This document shows, one piece after another, positions 49,102-56,655 of a stretch of DNA of 64,000 bases (position 1 is the first letter of the stretch; every line of letters begins with the position of its first letter). This DNA is from Thiobacillus sp. 0-1251 (lineage in GTDB: Bacteria; Pseudomonadota; Gammaproteobacteria; Burkholderiales; Thiobacillaceae), in assembly GCA_001899305.1 (NCBI GenBank), contig MKWL01000011.1, positions 124,001 through 188,000 on the forward strand, read 5' to 3'. The position numbers were made by a program, and so were the translations under genes. A model generated the notes under the pieces. The model was given only the letters and a program-made list of their open reading frames with translations, had not been told where the DNA came from and made no database searches.

Positions 49102-49336
49102 CAGAACCCGAATATTTCATAAATTGCCGCGCGCCCTCGCCGGCATTTTGTTCCGTAAGGAAACTTTTCTCCGTCGGGCGTATGAATCACTACGCTCTCC
49201 CTCCAAAAATTCCCCTACAAAACAAAATCCTGCGCGATCATCACGCGAATTTATGAAACATTCGGGTTAAAATCGCGCGGCTAAAACTTGTCGATAGTAG
49301 CACTTCCGCTCCAGCGGATGCTCTGAAGGAACCATA
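49102..49336. promoter_or_regulatory. Divergent uvrB/aminotransferase promoter region
   Basis: 235 nt, noticeably AT-rich compared with its flanks (for example around 49190-49270). It contains several candidate -10 elements but no palindromic operator that I can name. Confidence 0.4.
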
Positions 49337-50530
49337 GTGGAACTCTCCCGCCGCGTACAGGCCATCAAACCCTCGCCCACCCTGGCCGTCACTGCCCGCG
49401 CCGCCGCGCTCAAGGCGAGCGGCCGCGACATCATCGGCCTCGGCGCCGGCGAGCCCGATTTCGACACGCCACAGCACATCAAGGACGCGGCGATCAAGGC
49501 GATCAACGCAGGCTTCACCAAATACACGGCAGTCGACGGCACGCCCAGCCTGAAGGCCGCGATCATCGCCAAGTTCAAGCGCGACAACGGCCTCGACTAT
49601 GGCCCCAAGCAGATCCTGGTGTCGTGCGGCGGCAAGCAGAGCTTCTTCAACCTGGTGCAGGCGGTGATCAATCCCGGCGACGAGGTCATCATCCCGGCGC
49701 CGTACTGGGTGTCGTATCCCGACATCGTCATCCTCGCCGACGGCAAGCCGGTGATCGTCGAGGCCGGCATCGAGCAGGGCTTCAAGATCACCGCGGCGCA
49801 GCTGGAAGCGGCGATCACGCCGAAGACCCGACTGGTCGTCATCAACAGCCCGTCCAACCCCACCGGCGCAGTCTACAGCGGCGACGAACTTGCGGCGCTC
49901 GGCGACGTGCTGCGCAAGCATCCGCAGGTGCTGATCGCCTCCGACGACATGTACGAGCACATCCGGCTGAACGACGTGCCCTTCGTCAACATCCTCAATG
50001 TCTGCCCCGACCTCTATGACCGCACCCTGGTGCTGAACGGCGTGTCGAAGGCCTACTCGATGACAGGCTGGCGCATCGGCTATGCGGCGGGGCCCGAGGC
50101 GATCCTGCGCGCGATGACCAACGTGCAGTCGCAGTCCACGTCCAACCCCACCTCGATCTCGCAGATGGCTGCCGAGGCCGCGCTGACCGGCGACCAGGGC
50201 TGCATCACGCCGATGCTCGACGCCTTCAAGGAACGCCACCGCCTCGTCGTCGACGGGCTCAACGCCATCCCCGGCTTCAGCTGCGTCGACAGCGGCGGCG
50301 CGTTCTATGCCTTCCCCTACGTACGCCCCGCGATCCTGAACCTGCTGGCGCGCGATGTCATCGAGGAAGCGACCGACATCGCCTTCTCCGAATACCTGCT
50401 CGAAAGCGCCGACGTCGCCGTCGTCCCCGGCTCGGCCTTCGGCGCCGAAGGCTATATCCGCCTGTCGTTCGCCACCTCGCACGCCAACCTGGAAAAGGCG
50501 CTGAAACGCATCGCCGCCGCGCTGGCCTAG
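49337..50530 (+). CDS. Pyridoxal-phosphate aminotransferase (aspartate aminotransferase type, class Ib)
   Basis: 397 residues from a GTG with GAAGGA upstream. Fold-type I landmarks: GAGEPDFDTPQHI, NSPSNPTGAVYS, and the PLP lysine in NGVSKAYSMTGWRIGYAAGP. The class Ib aspartate/prephenate aminotransferase group fits best. The original substrate cannot be decided from sequence alone. Confidence 0.93.
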   Translation: MELSRRVQAIKPSPTLAVTARAAALKASGRDIIGLGAGEPDFDTPQHIKDAAIKAINAGFTKYTAVDGTPSLKAAIIAKFKRDNGLDYGPKQILVSCGGKQSFFNLVQAVINPGDEVIIPAPYWVSYPDIVILADGKPVIVEAGIEQGFKITAAQLEAAITPKTRLVVINSPSNPTGAVYSGDELAALGDVLRKHPQVLIASDDMYEHIRLNDVPFVNILNVCPDLYDRTLVLNGVSKAYSMTGWRIGYAAGPEAILRAMTNVQSQSTSNPTSISQMAAEAALTGDQGCITPMLDAFKERHRLVVDGLNAIPGFSCVDSGGAFYAFPYVRPAILNLLARDVIEEATDIAFSEYLLESADVAVVPGSAFGAEGYIRLSFATSHANLEKALKRIAAALA

Positions 50531-50557
50531 CGCGCCGGGCGCGGGTAGGCTAGCGGC

Positions 50558-51856
50558 ATGTCCCCACCCTCCGCCCTGCACTCCCCGCGCGGGACTGTTT
50601 CCCTTCCGGGAACGCTGAGCTGGCTGCTCCAGCTCGGCTACACCACCGCGCGCCTGTTCAAGCAGAACAGCCTGCAGAACCACGCCGCGGCAACCTCGTT
50701 CTACTTCCTGCTGTCCGCCACCCCGCTGCTGCTGTTGCTGAGCTACGCCCTGCAGCTGCTGGGCCACATCGCCGAGAACTCGGTGCCTGCCACCATCCTG
50801 ATGGCCGCGCTCTACAGCCAGATGCAACTGGACACGCTCACCTCGCTCGGCTTCATTCCACGCCAGACCCAGCTCGCCGCCGGCGGCGTCGGCCTCGTCA
50901 CCCTGCTGCTGTCGTCGCGCGGGCTGGTGAACACGATGCAGGGCGCGTTCCGCATCATTTTTCCCGACCAGACCAAGCGCAACCTGGTGGTGTCGTGGGT
51001 GCTGCCGCTGATCATCCTGCCAGTGCTGTTCCTGCTGATGGGCGTGGCCGCCCTGGCGCAGGTGACGCTGAGCTTCCTGGCGCAGAACGACTTCATCGGC
51101 ATCGGCAACGCGCTGGTCCTGAAGGCGCTCAACTCGCTGTTCGGCTTCGCCATGATCTGGGCGCTGCTGTTTGCCGCCTACTGGCGGCTGCCGCGCAGGC
51201 ATCCGCGCGCGCGCGTCGCCGCCGCGTTCGCGCTGGCCGCGACGGTCAGCCTGGGACTGCTGTTCGCCCTGTTCGGCGCCTTCTTCAAGCTGGAGAACTA
51301 TCACAGCCTGTACGGCGCACTCGGCGGCGTGGTATTCGTGCTGATCGGCGCCTATTTCGCCTTCCTGTTGCTCTATCTGTGGGCGCAGGCGCTGTACGCC
51401 TGCGGCAAGGCCGACATCACGGCACTGGAGAAGCTGTTCCTCGCCGCCACCGACGAAGGGACCAGCAAGCTCGAAAGCTACGTCTTCGGCAGCGCCCATC
51501 GCCTGCTGGAGAAATACGGCCAGACCTACCCGGCCGGCCATGTGCTGATCGCGGAAGGCGACGACTCGCGCATCGCCTACTTCCTCTACGCCGGCCGCGC
51601 CGGCGTCTACAAGGACACTGCCGAAGGCCGCCGAAGGCTGAGCGAACTCAACGAAGGCCAGCTGTTCGGGGAAATGGCCTACCTGCTGAACGAAAAGCGC
51701 ACCGCCTCGGTCGTCGCCGACAGCGAGATCACCGTGCTGGCCTTGCCGCCCCATCTCCTCGAAGAACTGATGCGCCATTCCGCCCCGCTGTCGCGCCGCA
51801 TCATCGACACGCTCTGCCAGCGGCTGGAGCGGATGAACCTGGCAAACCCGGGCTGA
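50558..51856 (+). CDS. YihY-family membrane protein fused to a cyclic-nucleotide-binding domain
   Basis: 432 residues. Residues 1 to about 285 form the YihY/UPF0761 membrane part: NHAAATSFYFLLSATPLLLLLSYAL, an EKFN-like re-entrant zone and six or so hydrophobic stretches. Residues about 320-425 form a Crp-like cNMP-binding domain (YPAGHVLIAEGDDSRIAYFLYAGRAGVYKD, LNEGQLFGEMAYLLNEKRTASVVADSE). The phosphate-binding GEMAxL..RxA motif is present. No DNA-binding domain. This suggests ligand-gated control of a membrane protein. Confidence 0.88.
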   Translation: MSPPSALHSPRGTVSLPGTLSWLLQLGYTTARLFKQNSLQNHAAATSFYFLLSATPLLLLLSYALQLLGHIAENSVPATILMAALYSQMQLDTLTSLGFIPRQTQLAAGGVGLVTLLLSSRGLVNTMQGAFRIIFPDQTKRNLVVSWVLPLIILPVLFLLMGVAALAQVTLSFLAQNDFIGIGNALVLKALNSLFGFAMIWALLFAAYWRLPRRHPRARVAAAFALAATVSLGLLFALFGAFFKLENYHSLYGALGGVVFVLIGAYFAFLLLYLWAQALYACGKADITALEKLFLAATDEGTSKLESYVFGSAHRLLEKYGQTYPAGHVLIAEGDDSRIAYFLYAGRAGVYKDTAEGRRRLSELNEGQLFGEMAYLLNEKRTASVVADSEITVLALPPHLLEELMRHSAPLSRRIIDTLCQRLERMNLANPG

Positions 51857-51866
51857 ATTGATCAAA

Positions 51867-51890
51867 AATAGTGTATGGATATACACTATT
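51867..51890. promoter_or_regulatory. Perfect palindromic operator upstream of the Y-family polymerase
   Basis: AATAGTGTAT (51867-51876), GGAT, ATACACTATT (51881-51890), 62 nt before the ATG. Its core GTGT-N8-ACAC has the geometry of a LexA box (CTGT-N8-ACAG) with G for C. It is likely the operator of the polymerase gene. Confidence 0.65.
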
Positions 51891-51952
51891 CCAATCGCAA
51901 TCCCAGCCCGGCCTGACCCCTCATCCGGGAACGCCGGGATATCGCAGCCGCC

Positions 51953-53188
51953 ATGTCCCTGCAGTCGCTCTACGTCGATCTCAATTCCTTTTTCGCCTCG
52001 GTCGAGCAGCAGCTGCGCCCCGAACTGCGCGGCCGGCCCATCGGCGTGTTGCCGGTGATGGCCGACACCACCTGCTGCATCGCCGCCAGCATCGACGCCA
52101 AGCGCTTCGGCATCCGGACCGGCACCCCGGTGTGGCAGGCCAGGAAGCTCTGCAAGGACATCGTCTTCGTGCAGGCACGGCCCTCGATCTATGTGGAGAT
52201 CCACCATCGCATCATCGCTGCGGTGGAATCCTGCACCCCCGTCGGCGACGTGCTCTCCATCGACGAAATGGCTTGCGAGCTGATGGGCAGCGACCGCGAG
52301 GAAACCAACGCCATCCGCCTCGGCAGGCAGATCAAGCGGGCGATCTACGACCAGGTCGGCGAAGTCCTGCACAGCTCGATCGGCATCGCGCCCAACCGCT
52401 TCCTCGCCAAGACCGCGTCCAACATGCAAAAGCCCGATGGCCTCGTCGTCATCCGCCAGGACGAACTGCCCGGGCGGCTGTATCGCCTCAAGCTCGGTGC
52501 GCTGACCGGCATCGGCCGCGCCATGGAACACCGCCTCAACCAGCTTGGCATCCACACCGTCGAGCAGCTCTGCACCGCCAGCAAGGAGACCCTGCGCCAT
52601 GCCTGGGGCGGCATCGAAGGCGAACGCTTTTATGCCAAGCTGCGCGGCGACGCGACAGCCGCCGCCCCCACCCATCGCGCCAGCATCGGCCATTCGCACG
52701 TGCTTGCCCCCGAACTGCGCGACCCGGCCTCCGCCCTCGCCGTGCTCAAGCGCCTGCTGCACAAGGCGGCGATGCGGCTGCGCCATTACGGCTACTGCGC
52801 GGGCACCCTGAGCCTGCACCTGCAATACATGAAGACCGGCGCCGGCCATCCCCGCTGGGTCGACCAGGCGCGCTTCTCGCCGCACGCCGACACCTTCAAG
52901 TTCAACCCTGTGCTGGCCGAACTGTGGCAGCGTCGTCCATCCGACCCCGGGCCCATCCTCAAGGTCGGCGTCACCCTGTCCGACCTCGTCGAACACGGCC
53001 AGGTCACACGCGACCTGTTCGACCCCGAGGACCAACACGAGCCCCTCAACAACGTGCTCGACCAGATCAACCAGCGCTACGGCCCCAACACCCTGTATTT
53101 CGGCGGCGCCCACAGCAGCCGCGGCGCCGCGCCGATGCGCATCGCCTTCAGCCACGTGCCCGAATTGCAGGTGGAAAATGACGGCTGA
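51953..53188 (+). CDS. Y-family (DinB-like) translesion DNA polymerase
   Basis: 411 residues. Palm motif YVDLNSFFASVEQ (Asp9) and SIDEMACEL (Asp104-Glu105) give the catalytic carboxylates; HSSIGIAPNRFLAKTASNMQKP and an HhH motif (LGALTGIGRAMEHRLNQLGIHT) follow. The C-terminal little-finger region is present but no beta-clamp motif is obvious. It is longer than E. coli DinB (351). It belongs to a separate Y-family branch rather than true Pol IV. The upstream palindrome suggests damage control. Confidence 0.9.
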   Translation: MSLQSLYVDLNSFFASVEQQLRPELRGRPIGVLPVMADTTCCIAASIDAKRFGIRTGTPVWQARKLCKDIVFVQARPSIYVEIHHRIIAAVESCTPVGDVLSIDEMACELMGSDREETNAIRLGRQIKRAIYDQVGEVLHSSIGIAPNRFLAKTASNMQKPDGLVVIRQDELPGRLYRLKLGALTGIGRAMEHRLNQLGIHTVEQLCTASKETLRHAWGGIEGERFYAKLRGDATAAAPTHRASIGHSHVLAPELRDPASALAVLKRLLHKAAMRLRHYGYCAGTLSLHLQYMKTGAGHPRWVDQARFSPHADTFKFNPVLAELWQRRPSDPGPILKVGVTLSDLVEHGQVTRDLFDPEDQHEPLNNVLDQINQRYGPNTLYFGGAHSSRGAAPMRIAFSHVPELQVENDG

Positions 53189-53233
53189 GGGTTGACCGAA
53201 TCGCCCGCCATCTCTAGAATGCGCGCTTCCCAT

Positions 53234-53309
53234 TCCCCGATAGCTCAGTCGGTAGAGCGACGGACTGTTAATCCGCAGGTCCCTGGTTCGAGCCCAGGTC
53301 GGGGAGCCA
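53234..53309 (+). tRNA. tRNA-Asn (anticodon GTT)
   Basis: 76 nt: acceptor TCCCCGA pairs with TCGGGGA, then G and an encoded CCA. D-arm AGCTCAGTCGGTAGAGC, anticodon loop CTGTTAA, T-loop GTTCGAGCC. From the anticodon loop to past the 3' end (53265-53312) the sequence is repeated at 61834-61881, marking it as the attachment site of element 2. It is intact. Confidence 0.97.
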
Positions 53310-53312
53310 AAT
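53265..53312. repeat. attL of element 2 (inside tRNA-Asn)
   Basis: 48 bp from the anticodon loop (CTGTTAATCC) to GGAGCCAAAT just past the tRNA. Identical to 61834-61881. Confidence 0.95.
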
Positions 53313-53386
53313 TCCTTTAGTTTCAAGCCCTTGTCGGGCCTCTGCTAAGACCGCCGATCTAAATCGGCACCACTTAGGAGCCTGAC

Positions 53387-54343
53387 ATGAAAGAAGCTGA
53401 ACATGCCCAAGCTGTTGCCGCAGCCGGCACCACCCTCGCGGAGATCGCGGAGGCCTATCTCGACGCCTACAAGGGCCGGGACAGTTCGCGCTATCACCGC
53501 CTCAACACCTGGAAACGCCTGCTCGGCGGCAAGGTGCTGAGCGAGATCACTCCAGACGATATCGACGACGCCATGCGCGTGCTGGCCAGCGAGCCCGCGC
53601 GCGTATACGGTGGCCGCGACGCCGACGACAATCCCATCTTCCGCAAGAAATCAGGCCAGCGCAGCGGCGCGACCCTGAACCGTTACCAGGTCGCGCTCGC
53701 CGCGCTGTTCACCTGGGCGAAGCGGCAGCGCCTGGTGCCGCGCGGCTTCGACGCCCCCACTCGCCACGTCGAGAAGCGCACCGAAACGCGCGGTCGCGTG
53801 CGCTACCTCACTGACGACGAACGCACCCGTCTGCTCGCCGCCTGCCTCGAATCGCCGTGGCCGCGGCTTTATGTGTTCGTGCTGATGGCGCTTACCACGG
53901 GCGCACGGCGCGGCGAACTGCTCGGGCTGCGCTGGTGCGACGTTGATCTGGAGCGCGCCGAGGCCATACTACACGACACGAAAAACGGCGACCGGCGCGT
54001 CCTGGTGCTGCTACCGCAAGTGGTCGCCGAACTGGTGCGCTTCGCCCCCAAGGATGTGCCGACGTCGCAGGCGCTGGTCTTCCGCAGCCGCCTGCGGCCA
54101 TCGCAGCCCTACGCCACAGCCAAGGTCTTCAACGAAGCCGTGGCCATCGCCGGCATAAAGGACTTCCGCTTTCACGATTGCCGGCATTGCACGGCGTCTT
54201 ACATGGCGCAGAGCGGCGCGTCACTGCTTGAGATCGCCGACACCCTCGGGCATCGCCAACTGCGCATGGTGCAACGGTATGCGCACCTGAATACGGACAG
54301 CCGGCGGCGCCTGATGGCGCGGGTTTTCGAGGGCAAGATGTGA
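53387..54343 (+). CDS. int: Tyrosine recombinase (integrase) of element 2
   Basis: 318 residues, AGGAG upstream of the ATG. The catalytic set is complete: Arg174 (TGARRGELLGLRW), Lys199 region, HDCRH (His263, Arg266), His289 (LGHRQ) and Tyr298 (QRYAHL). It lacks the DUF4102 domain of the element 1 enzyme and is not closely related to it. It starts 74 nt after tRNA-Asn. Its stop overlaps the next start (GTGA). Confidence 0.96.
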   Translation: MKEAEHAQAVAAAGTTLAEIAEAYLDAYKGRDSSRYHRLNTWKRLLGGKVLSEITPDDIDDAMRVLASEPARVYGGRDADDNPIFRKKSGQRSGATLNRYQVALAALFTWAKRQRLVPRGFDAPTRHVEKRTETRGRVRYLTDDERTRLLAACLESPWPRLYVFVLMALTTGARRGELLGLRWCDVDLERAEAILHDTKNGDRRVLVLLPQVVAELVRFAPKDVPTSQALVFRSRLRPSQPYATAKVFNEAVAIAGIKDFRFHDCRHCTASYMAQSGASLLEIADTLGHRQLRMVQRYAHLNTDSRRRLMARVFEGKM

Positions 54344-54633
54344 AAAAGTCAAATGATCTCTTCGAGATTATTGAGCGCGTAGGAAAGCGAGAAAAGATGT
54401 CGGACGAAGACATCAAACGCGTGATTGATACAACCCGTACCGTATTCGGTGGAAAGCACATTTCGATTCCGGGAGGCACGAAGGAAGCCGCAGACAAGCG
54501 CAACAGCAGCATTATCCGGGACCGTGAAAATGGAGTCCCGGTGGATGTCATCATGACCAAGCACGGGTTGAGCCGCGCGGCCGTCTATAAAATTCTCAAG
54601 CTCAAAAAAATGCAACCAATCCGGCCTAAATAG
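54340..54633 (+). CDS. Mor-like transcriptional regulator
   Basis: 97 residues from a GTG overlapping the integrase stop. A C-terminal helix-turn-helix (NSSIIRDRENGVPVDVIMTKHGLSRAAVYKILK, about residues 55-88) follows an N-terminal helical part. This resembles the Mor/middle-operon regulator family of Mu-like phages. It probably controls element genes; the target is unknown. Confidence 0.6.
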   Translation: MKKSNDLFEIIERVGKREKMSDEDIKRVIDTTRTVFGGKHISIPGGTKEAADKRNSSIIRDRENGVPVDVIMTKHGLSRAAVYKILKLKKMQPIRPK

Positions 54634-54702
54634 TAGACAGATTCTCCTTACGCTTAGTCACGTAGGCGCACGGCAAGGCGCTTGAAGCAAAAGGAGAATG
54701 AA

Positions 54703-54933
54703 ATGCAGCACACCGAGTTACCACCCCTCGACGAATACGTCGACCTCAAGAGCCTACTCGATAACGTAAAGCAGGCGTTCCCAACCGAAGATAGCGTGCG
54801 CTGGTTCGTGCGTCGGCGCCGGGACGCGCTGGCAGAGTCCGGCGCGGTAATCATCATCGCCGGGCGCATGCGTTTCCACCCACAGCGATTCAAGCAAGCT
54901 GCCGTCGAAATCGGGCAGCGCGCAGCCGGTTGA
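54703..54933 (+). CDS. Small basic protein, probably DNA-binding
   Basis: 76 residues from the ATG at 54703, preceded by AAGGAG. The helices LKSLLDNVKQAF and EDSVRWFVRRRRDALAESGAVI then GRMRFHPQRFKQAAVEIG look like a small winged-helix or excisionase-type fold found in integrative elements. Family not firmly recognised. Confidence 0.55.
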   Translation: MQHTELPPLDEYVDLKSLLDNVKQAFPTEDSVRWFVRRRRDALAESGAVIIIAGRMRFHPQRFKQAAVEIGQRAAG

Positions 54934-54944
54934 AAAGGCACCCA

Positions 54945-55055
54945 ATGAAATCCCCGCCCCCCACGTTGAACGCATGCGGTGACGCCGTTGCGCGTGCAAC
55001 GACGCAACAACAACCATGCAACGGGTCCTCCCCAGCGAAAAGCATATGCGGATAA
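54945..55055 (+). CDS. Possible 36-residue frame
   Basis: ATG at 54945 to TAA at 55053-55055, starting MKSPPPTLNACGD, with AAAAGG upstream. Rich in Pro, Ser and Cys; no family. Probably not functional. Confidence 0.2.
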   Translation: MKSPPPTLNACGDAVARATTQQQPCNGSSPAKSICG

Positions 55056-55130
55056 AAGGACCGCGTGTTTTTTCTAGGGCGTGGGGTGGCTGCATAGGCA
55101 ACCAGCAACAGCTTGAACCGAAAGGATGAT

Positions 55131-55457
55131 ATGAGATCCGCATTGCACCAGGCGCGCCGACAGGCGGCCGGCTTCAAAACCACCGGCAAACCACGTGGCG
55201 AACCACTTGCAAACCACGGGCAAACATCGCTGGAACCCGCGCCAGCACTTATCCTAGAAAAAACCACGGGGACGCCACCGTCACATGCGCACATGCGCAC
55301 ATGCGTACACATGCGCACGCGCGCCCCCGTGCACGTACCTCCCCTGTATGTGCCGTGGTGTGAGTTGTATCAATGCCTTAGCGGTGGTTTTGCCGTGGTT
55401 TCCAAGTGGCTTGCCCGTGGTTTTCCCCTTGCGCTCACTTCTCGGGTGGCCAAATGA
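55131..55457 (+). CDS. Uncertain frame spanning the iteron region
   Basis: 108 codons starting MRSALHQARR, with AAAGGATG before the ATG; its stop overlaps the next gene's ATG (ATGA), as a coupled gene would. But the composition is odd, with repeated THA/HMR residues produced by the DNA repeats, and it contains both iteron arrays. It may be a non-functional passage through an origin region. Confidence 0.3.
   Translation: MRSALHQARRQAAGFKTTGKPRGEPLANHGQTSLEPAPALILEKTTGTPPSHAHMRTCVHMRTRAPVHVPPLYVPWCELYQCLSGGFAVVSKWLARGFPLALTSRVAK
55178..55422. repeat. Two opposed arrays of 11-bp-phased AACCAC motifs (candidate origin)
   Basis: AACCAC starts at 55178, 55189, 55201, 55212 and 55262; its complement GTGGTT/GTGGCT starts at 55384, 55395, 55406 and 55417. 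Spacing is 11-12 bp, one helical turn. The two arrays form an imperfect inverted repeat of about 45 nt around a central alternating purine-pyrimidine tract. Confidence 0.75.
55282..55324. repeat. 43-bp perfectly alternating pyrimidine-purine tract
   Basis: Strict Y-R alternation over 43 bases, made of four CACATGCG units and a CGCGCGC end. Such tracts can adopt left-handed DNA and melt easily. It lies between the two iteron arrays. Confidence 0.85.
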
Positions 55458-56074
55458 GCGCCGGCGACAAGACCGATCCGGCCGCGATGACGCGAGGCGT
55501 GCAGGTTGCTGGCCGGGCTTTCAGCTCTCTGCTGCGCGTTGCCAACGCTGCAGGCCTACCGCGCGATGTGGCGATTCAGTGCGCCAGCCGCGGGGCGGCC
55601 GCGATCACAGGGGTGGATCTGCTCGCCGTGCTCGGCATAGCCGAGACCCGGCCGGCCGGGCTTGGACTTGGATCCGATCTCGATACGACACCACGTCAGC
55701 CAAAAACAGGCGGGCGCATTTCAAACGCGCAATCCCGCGAGTATGGAATCCCCGCGTTCGTCGCAGCATGGAAAGAAAACCGCCTGCCCGTTCCCCATAC
55801 CGTGTGTCGGACGAGTGAGCTGTATCGCGCGTACCTGCTTTGGTGTCAGGGCACGGACACTGATCCGATCAGCATCCGGAACTTCCTGCGGAAAATCGAA
55901 CAGGGCGATCCGGAAGTGTCGCGGGCGTCGATGAAAGTGGACGGCCGCACAGCCCGGCTGCTCGTGCCAGGTGGATATCGCCGAAAGATTCCCATGGACA
56001 TGTGGACGGCGCACGCCGCCGTGGAGGCCACCCGCTTTCGCACTTCGCTCCTGACCTGGGAGAGTGCGGACTGA
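55454..56074 (+). CDS. Replication-associated protein with primase-tail-like region
   Basis: 206 residues from the ATG at 55454, overlapping the previous stop. Residues about 110-150 (VCRTSELYRAYLLWCQGTDTDPISIRNFLRKIEQG) match the small winged-helix tail found at the end of D5/P4-type primase-helicases. The helicase and primase parts are absent. The protein may bind the neighbouring iterons. This is inference from position and a short similarity. Confidence 0.5.
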   Translation: MSAGDKTDPAAMTRGVQVAGRAFSSLLRVANAAGLPRDVAIQCASRGAAAITGVDLLAVLGIAETRPAGLGLGSDLDTTPRQPKTGGRISNAQSREYGIPAFVAAWKENRLPVPHTVCRTSELYRAYLLWCQGTDTDPISIRNFLRKIEQGDPEVSRASMKVDGRTARLLVPGGYRRKIPMDMWTAHAAVEATRFRTSLLTWESAD

Positions 56075-56187
56075 TGTGCGGGCGTCATCGCTATTCAAGG
56101 GGGGCGGGGGCGCGGCGGCTTAGTGCCGACATTGGTTCGCTCAAGGCACTGGGCCCCCTTCGCGCCATCGAAGGGGGCGGGGAATAG
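56074..56187 (+). CDS. Possible 37-residue frame
   Basis: ATG overlapping the previous stop (TGATG), starting MCGRHRYSRGAG. Very G-rich DNA. It ends beside a strong hairpin. Weak evidence as a gene. Confidence 0.2.
   Translation: MCGRHRYSRGAGARRLSADIGSLKALGPLRAIEGGGE
56154..56177 (+). promoter_or_regulatory. Strong hairpin upstream of the shared unknown gene
   Basis: CCCCCTTCG (56154-56162), 6-nt loop, CGAAGGGGG (56169-56177): a perfect 9-bp stem, about 28 nt before the GTG start at 56206. There is no T run, so it is not a standard terminator. Confidence 0.55.
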
Positions 56188-56205
56188 CGCCCCGGCCAGC
56201 TTCGC

Positions 56206-56607
56206 GTGGATCTTATTCTGGCATTCATGCGCGGAGACGCATCACCCGAGGCCGTTGCGGAGGTCGCAGCTGGCATGCGGCGCTGGGTCAGCCAAACGTC
56301 GGACGATCCGCTGCCACTCAACCGAATGCACGGCCTTGGTAGTCCACTCGCGACCCGAATGGAACTGCGCAATTCGCTGGTGACCGATGCCTCAATGCTG
56401 CTCGAAGGAAGTCGCTGGAGCCGATGCAAGCAACTGGCCGAACTCGCCCGCAAATTTCACGCTGGTCGATACGACGTTTGGCGCCGCCTGGGCATACCTG
56501 CCGGCACGAGCGACGTCGATAGATTGCTGTTCGATGCGTGCGATTTGGGCGAGCCGTTGCCACGTACGCCAGAGAGTTACCTAAGCATTTTGCCCCCGCC
56601 TACTTAG
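56206..56607 (+). CDS. Unknown element protein, related to the 11278-11922 product
   Basis: 133 residues from a GTG. MRGDASPEAVAEVAAGMRRWV, HGLGSPLATRMELRNSLV and SRWSRCKQLAELARKFHAG align with GDPEAASAAVGILLRGIR, CGLPSPTARRKFDLL and WDRSVALGLELRKF in the element 1 protein. It lacks the other's C-terminal 40-residue module. It lies directly before the capsid gene. Function unknown; it is one of the few proteins common to both elements. Confidence 0.6.
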   Translation: MDLILAFMRGDASPEAVAEVAAGMRRWVSQTSDDPLPLNRMHGLGSPLATRMELRNSLVTDASMLLEGSRWSRCKQLAELARKFHAGRYDVWRRLGIPAGTSDVDRLLFDACDLGEPLPRTPESYLSILPPPT

Positions 56608-56655
56608 TGCGCGCTGCGATACGGTGCAGATACCCAAACAGACACGAGGCGAATC

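Noticed and set aside
49241-53326. A 1361-codon open frame on the minus strand
   Set aside because: It is antisense to the aminotransferase, YihY fusion, polymerase and tRNA-Asn. Long antisense frames are expected opposite high-GC genes, and its protein is low-complexity His/Gly/Asp-rich.
55285-55818. A 177-codon frame overlapping the iteron region
   Set aside because: Out of frame with the better supported gene at 55454-56074; composition is Arg/Ala-rich shadow-like.
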